A DNA stretch of 64,000 nt. Source: Candidatus Desulfarcum epimagneticum. GTDB taxonomy: Bacteria > Desulfobacterota > Desulfobacteria > Desulfobacterales > CR-1. Below, piece after piece: positions 61,612 through 64,000 of this stretch. The stretch covers positions 1 to 64,000 of the forward strand of contig CAACVI010000002.1 in the NCBI GenBank assembly GCA_900659855.1. Reading direction: 5' to 3'. Numbering within the stretch: position 1 is the stretch's first letter; each line of letters begins with the position of its first letter. The notes under the pieces are model-generated. The model was not told the origin of the DNA. It ran no database searches and saw only the letters and a list, made by a program, of their open reading frames with translations. The position numbers and the translations under genes were made by a program.

Positions 61612-64000
61612 TCAGAAACTGGCCTCTTTCGCTGAATTCCACTCCACTATCGGCGCGATTTCATTCTGCTTGACTTTTGAGTTGGGAAGATGCCGGTGAA
61701 TTTTTTCGCAGCCGCTTTTCAGAGCGTCCATTTCTTTTTTGGTTTGACGGGCCGCTATATTTGCGATCTCTTTTTCCAGTATTTCGTGATGGGATATTCG
61801 TTTTTCTCCGCGCCGTTTTGAACGCAAATCCAAAGCCCATTGGTACAGCGCCAGTTCTTTCTTGAACACAGGGGAAGATAACAGCGCGTTTATGATGTTC
61901 TCATCCGTGAATATGGCCAGGATTCTTTTATGATAATTTGAAGTTTTGTTGCGATTTAATCGCGGGACAGTGACAGGGGGCCAGTCCAGTATGCGGCTTA
62001 ACTCTTTCATGTCTTCGGCGAAAAATTCCTGAATTCCGGCAAAATAAAAATTCGATAACGGTCTTCCCTCGCAGAAGTTCCAATTTTTGTCATTCCACGT
62101 TTTAGATTTAATAAATTCAATAATATCTAATTTTTTTTCAAACAACATTCCATATAAAAAGGGGTTGATTTTTTTCATTTGAGGTTTTGTAACATAGAAA
62201 TACAATGAAATAAACCTGAGGAGCGGATGTCTCAGCCACACAATCCTTTTTGCCCCGGGAAAAAATCTCTCATATTTTTTTACAAAAAAATGTCCATGAA
62301 TCGCTTTTTTATCAGAGGAAATAGATTCCAGTTCCCGATGTGATATTTTATTGAGTCTTCTTAATATTTGATCTTTAGTGAATTCGGGATCGTCATAATC
62401 AAAGTAAATTCTTTGCGGGTCAAAGATTTGAGTCAATATTTCTTTGAAAGCGGTTCCAGCTGTCTTGGGAACATGGATGGAGACAATTTTTACATGATCC
62501 GCGTCGCCGCGCCGCATTTCCCGGCAAGGCGGACTTGAAGACATGGATGCGGAATATTCAGGAAAGGCGCCAAATTCTTTTTTTAGTTTTTTTAGATTGG
62601 AGCCAATTTTTTCCCGCTGGTATCTTATTCCTTTAATTTTTCCAGCATGAGTCAAGGGGGTTTTTAAAATTTTTTCGTTTAGTGACATATATCCGAATTT
62701 TTCCAGGCCGGGTTTTCCGATTATATTTAAAGCCATTAGGGTTGAATGACTGTTTGATTTCCAACGCCCAGTCGCCGGGCTTTGAATGATTTTTTTGGGC
62801 GCGATTTTTTTAATGTCGCCGGAAAGGCCCAGGAAACGCCGCAATCGTTTTGTCGCCGGCGCCGGGTCATGAATAAAATCCTCAACCCTGACCCGCAGAT
62901 AGCGGTCCTTCATCACGGTTTCTCCGTGCCGGGCCGCCATGATATGGATTCGTTTCCACATAGCCATTGATATAAAAGGGGTTTCCCACGATTTTTCCCG
63001 TGGTTTTAAAAGCGAGGCGCCGATTTTTTTCAGTTCGTCCCGATTTTGATTAAAAGCGGTTTTTCGGCCATCGCTTATCACATGAAGGAATTTCATGCGG
63101 GGAAATTTTCGGCTCAAAAATGGCAGCAGAAATATGGACCCGGGAAATTGAAATCCCCAGGTCTCCGGCGTCTCCTTTTTTTTAAAACCCGGGATCTGTT
63201 CTCCAAGGAGATCCTCCAGAAGCCGACTCATCGCGTTTTCAATGCCCGGGGGAAGGGGGGCCGCCCAGTAGGACAGGTATATGGGAATCCATTCTTCAAG
63301 CTCTTTTAACATGGGGGAGCTTTTCAACGTTTTGATTGTGGTTCCGGACAATTCCGCGCCTCCGATGATAAAGGGGGAAGAAGCCGGCCATTGGATGCGC
63401 GGTTTGTTTCTCCAGGCGATCCTTGCGTTTTTTGTGGGGCTCTTTTGAGAGAAACGGGTCGAATCTGGGTCCACTTTGCCTGTGTGGGTCAGCGGAAGTC
63501 TTTCCACCATCACAAAGGCGGAGGGGATCATGTAATCAGGGATAGTTTTTCCAAGCCTTTGGGGAAGTTGAGTGAATTCCGGATTGTTCATTTTTTTTAC
63601 CTTATGGTGTATACGGCCAAGCCGTTTCTGAAATACCCGTTCACTTGGGCTGAGGTTACGCCTTTTCAAAGCTTTTTCCAATGCTTTTTCTGTTGAAAAA
63701 TCTTCGTCAGTGAATCGCCCATCTCCCAGGTAATGAAAAATTTTGATGTCGTCAGGAGCATTATGGCCTTCGGGGTCCTGGTTGATCGCTCGAAACTCCT
63801 TCTCACATAAATGCAACGGATAGTTATAGTTTAATGAAAAAACGCCACATGGAATGTGATGCCGCACAAACGATAAAGAATTGGCTATTTGGCTTTTAAA
63901 GTATGTTTCGAGCGCCGTATCGACATGTTCCAAATCCTGCTCAAACGTTTTTCCCATCTTTTCTATGTGGCTTCGGGGAGACACGACGAATCCATAGTTG
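61612..64000 (-). CDS. Chimeric protein: glycosyltransferase-like N terminus, NRPS adenylation-domain tail, two sulfotransferase domains (5' end outside window)
   Basis: At least 790 residues; the frame is open to the window edge, and GTG 63984 is only the first candidate start inside. Residues about 1-130 resemble a glycosyltransferase C-terminal part (SLNYNYPLHLCEKEFRAINQ, IKIFHYLGDGRFTDEDF). About 140-180 is the A10 region of an NRPS adenylation domain (PDYMIPSAFVMVERLPLTHT then GKVD, with the A10 Lys). A first sulfotransferase begins PFIIGGAELSGTTIKTLKSS (about 205). A second begins VKIVSIHVPKTAGTAFKEIL (about 505), of the heparan-sulfate 2-O-like type. Linkers show no stop or frameshift. 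Either a true fusion or a product of rearrangement. Confidence 0.65.
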   Translation of the reverse strand, partial: NYGFVVSPRSHIEKMGKTFEQDLEHVDTALETYFKSQIANSLSFVRHHIPCGVFSLNYNYPLHLCEKEFRAINQDPEGHNAPDDIKIFHYLGDGRFTDEDFSTEKALEKALKRRNLSPSERVFQKRLGRIHHKVKKMNNPEFTQLPQRLGKTIPDYMIPSAFVMVERLPLTHTGKVDPDSTRFSQKSPTKNARIAWRNKPRIQWPASSPFIIGGAELSGTTIKTLKSSPMLKELEEWIPIYLSYWAAPLPPGIENAMSRLLEDLLGEQIPGFKKKETPETWGFQFPGSIFLLPFLSRKFPRMKFLHVISDGRKTAFNQNRDELKKIGASLLKPREKSWETPFISMAMWKRIHIMAARHGETVMKDRYLRVRVEDFIHDPAPATKRLRRFLGLSGDIKKIAPKKIIQSPATGRWKSNSHSTLMALNIIGKPGLEKFGYMSLNEKILKTPLTHAGKIKGIRYQREKIGSNLKKLKKEFGAFPEYSASMSSSPPCREMRRGDADHVKIVSIHVPKTAGTAFKEILTQIFDPQRIYFDYDDPEFTKDQILRRLNKISHRELESISSDKKAIHGHFFVKKYERFFPGAKRIVWLRHPLLRFISLYFYVTKPQMKKINPFLYGMLFEKKLDIIEFIKSKTWNDKNWNFCEGRPLSNFYFAGIQEFFAEDMKELSRILDWPPVTVPRLNRNKTSNYHKRILAIFTDENIINALLSSPVFKKELALYQWALDLRSKRRGEKRISHHEILEKEIANIAARQTKKEMDALKSGCEKIHRHLPNSKVKQNEIAPIVEWNSAKEASF

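Noticed and set aside
1-64000. tRNA, rRNA, integrase or prophage genes
   Set aside because: I looked for tRNA-like cloverleaf ends near repeats and the CRISPR island and for integrase motifs; none was convincing, so the island is not called a phage or tRNA-targeted integrative element.

Overview
The window looks like a chromosomal segment of a mesophilic anaerobic deltaproteobacterium (Desulfobacterota, probably Desulfobacterales). This is inferred from gene content: paired acyl-CoA carboxyltransferases with an acyl-CoA dehydrogenase, a Cys-rich adenylate cyclase, a membrane/CCG-type Fe-S electron-transfer pair like Tmc/Dsr/Hdr, SEC-C methionine aminopeptidase, and dispersed palindromic repeats. 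No rRNA or tRNA gene was seen.

Layout. (1) 0-26.3 kb is GC-rich core genome: acyl-CoA oxidation/carboxylation genes (minus strand), coaE, an Eco29kI-like restriction-modification pair, a putative cyclic-nucleotide module (solute-binding protein, adenylate cyclase, cNMP-binding/rhodanese protein, metallo-beta-lactamase-fold hydrolase), a housekeeping run (yicC, remA-like, gmk, rlmB-like, comF, heptose adenylyltransferase, grpE, dnaK, lolA), the electron-transfer pair, a radical SAM enzyme, map and a second radical SAM protein. (2) 26.67-41.28 kb is an AT-rich CRISPR-Cas island: cas5-cas3-large subunit-cas7-cas6, a 433-bp gap, an AlbA_2/GHKL-ATPase gene 2 bp from cas4, then cas1, cas2, leader and an array of 68 repeats and 67 spacers. 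The island is bracketed by direct repeats of about 200 bp. Each holds a CRISPR repeat (decayed upstream, intact downstream), the same palindromic 33-bp pseudo-spacer, a second decayed repeat and a sigma70-like promoter. (3) 41.3-54.2 kb is a cell-surface polysaccharide region: a decayed second AlbA_2 gene, glycosyltransferases, a lone ABC-2 exporter permease, a UDP-GlcNAc 2-epimerase, and a glycosyltransferase split by one in-frame stop. Transposon debris (a MITE-like element with target-site duplication, a transposase fragment) lies inside it. (4) 54.3-64 kb is accessory: three AAA-type ATPases with apparent C-terminal nuclease-like domains (two are a 1.7-kb tandem duplication), sulfotransferases, palindromic and 9-bp tandem repeats, and at the window edge a chimeric protein joining an NRPS adenylation-domain tail to two sulfotransferase domains.

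How it works together. The CRISPR locus has a complete type I toolkit: effector proteins, Cas3 nuclease-helicase, Cas6 crRNA processing, and Cas4/Cas1/Cas2 acquisition. I cannot assign a subtype, because the large subunit does not match a Cas8 family I can name and the gene order resembles I-C with an added cas6. The cas effector genes are more AT-rich than AlbA_2/cas4/cas1/cas2, which suggests two modules joined at the 433-bp gap. The flanking repeats suggest the island arrived or was rearranged by recombination at array ends.

All functional calls come from reading motifs and context; no database search was run.
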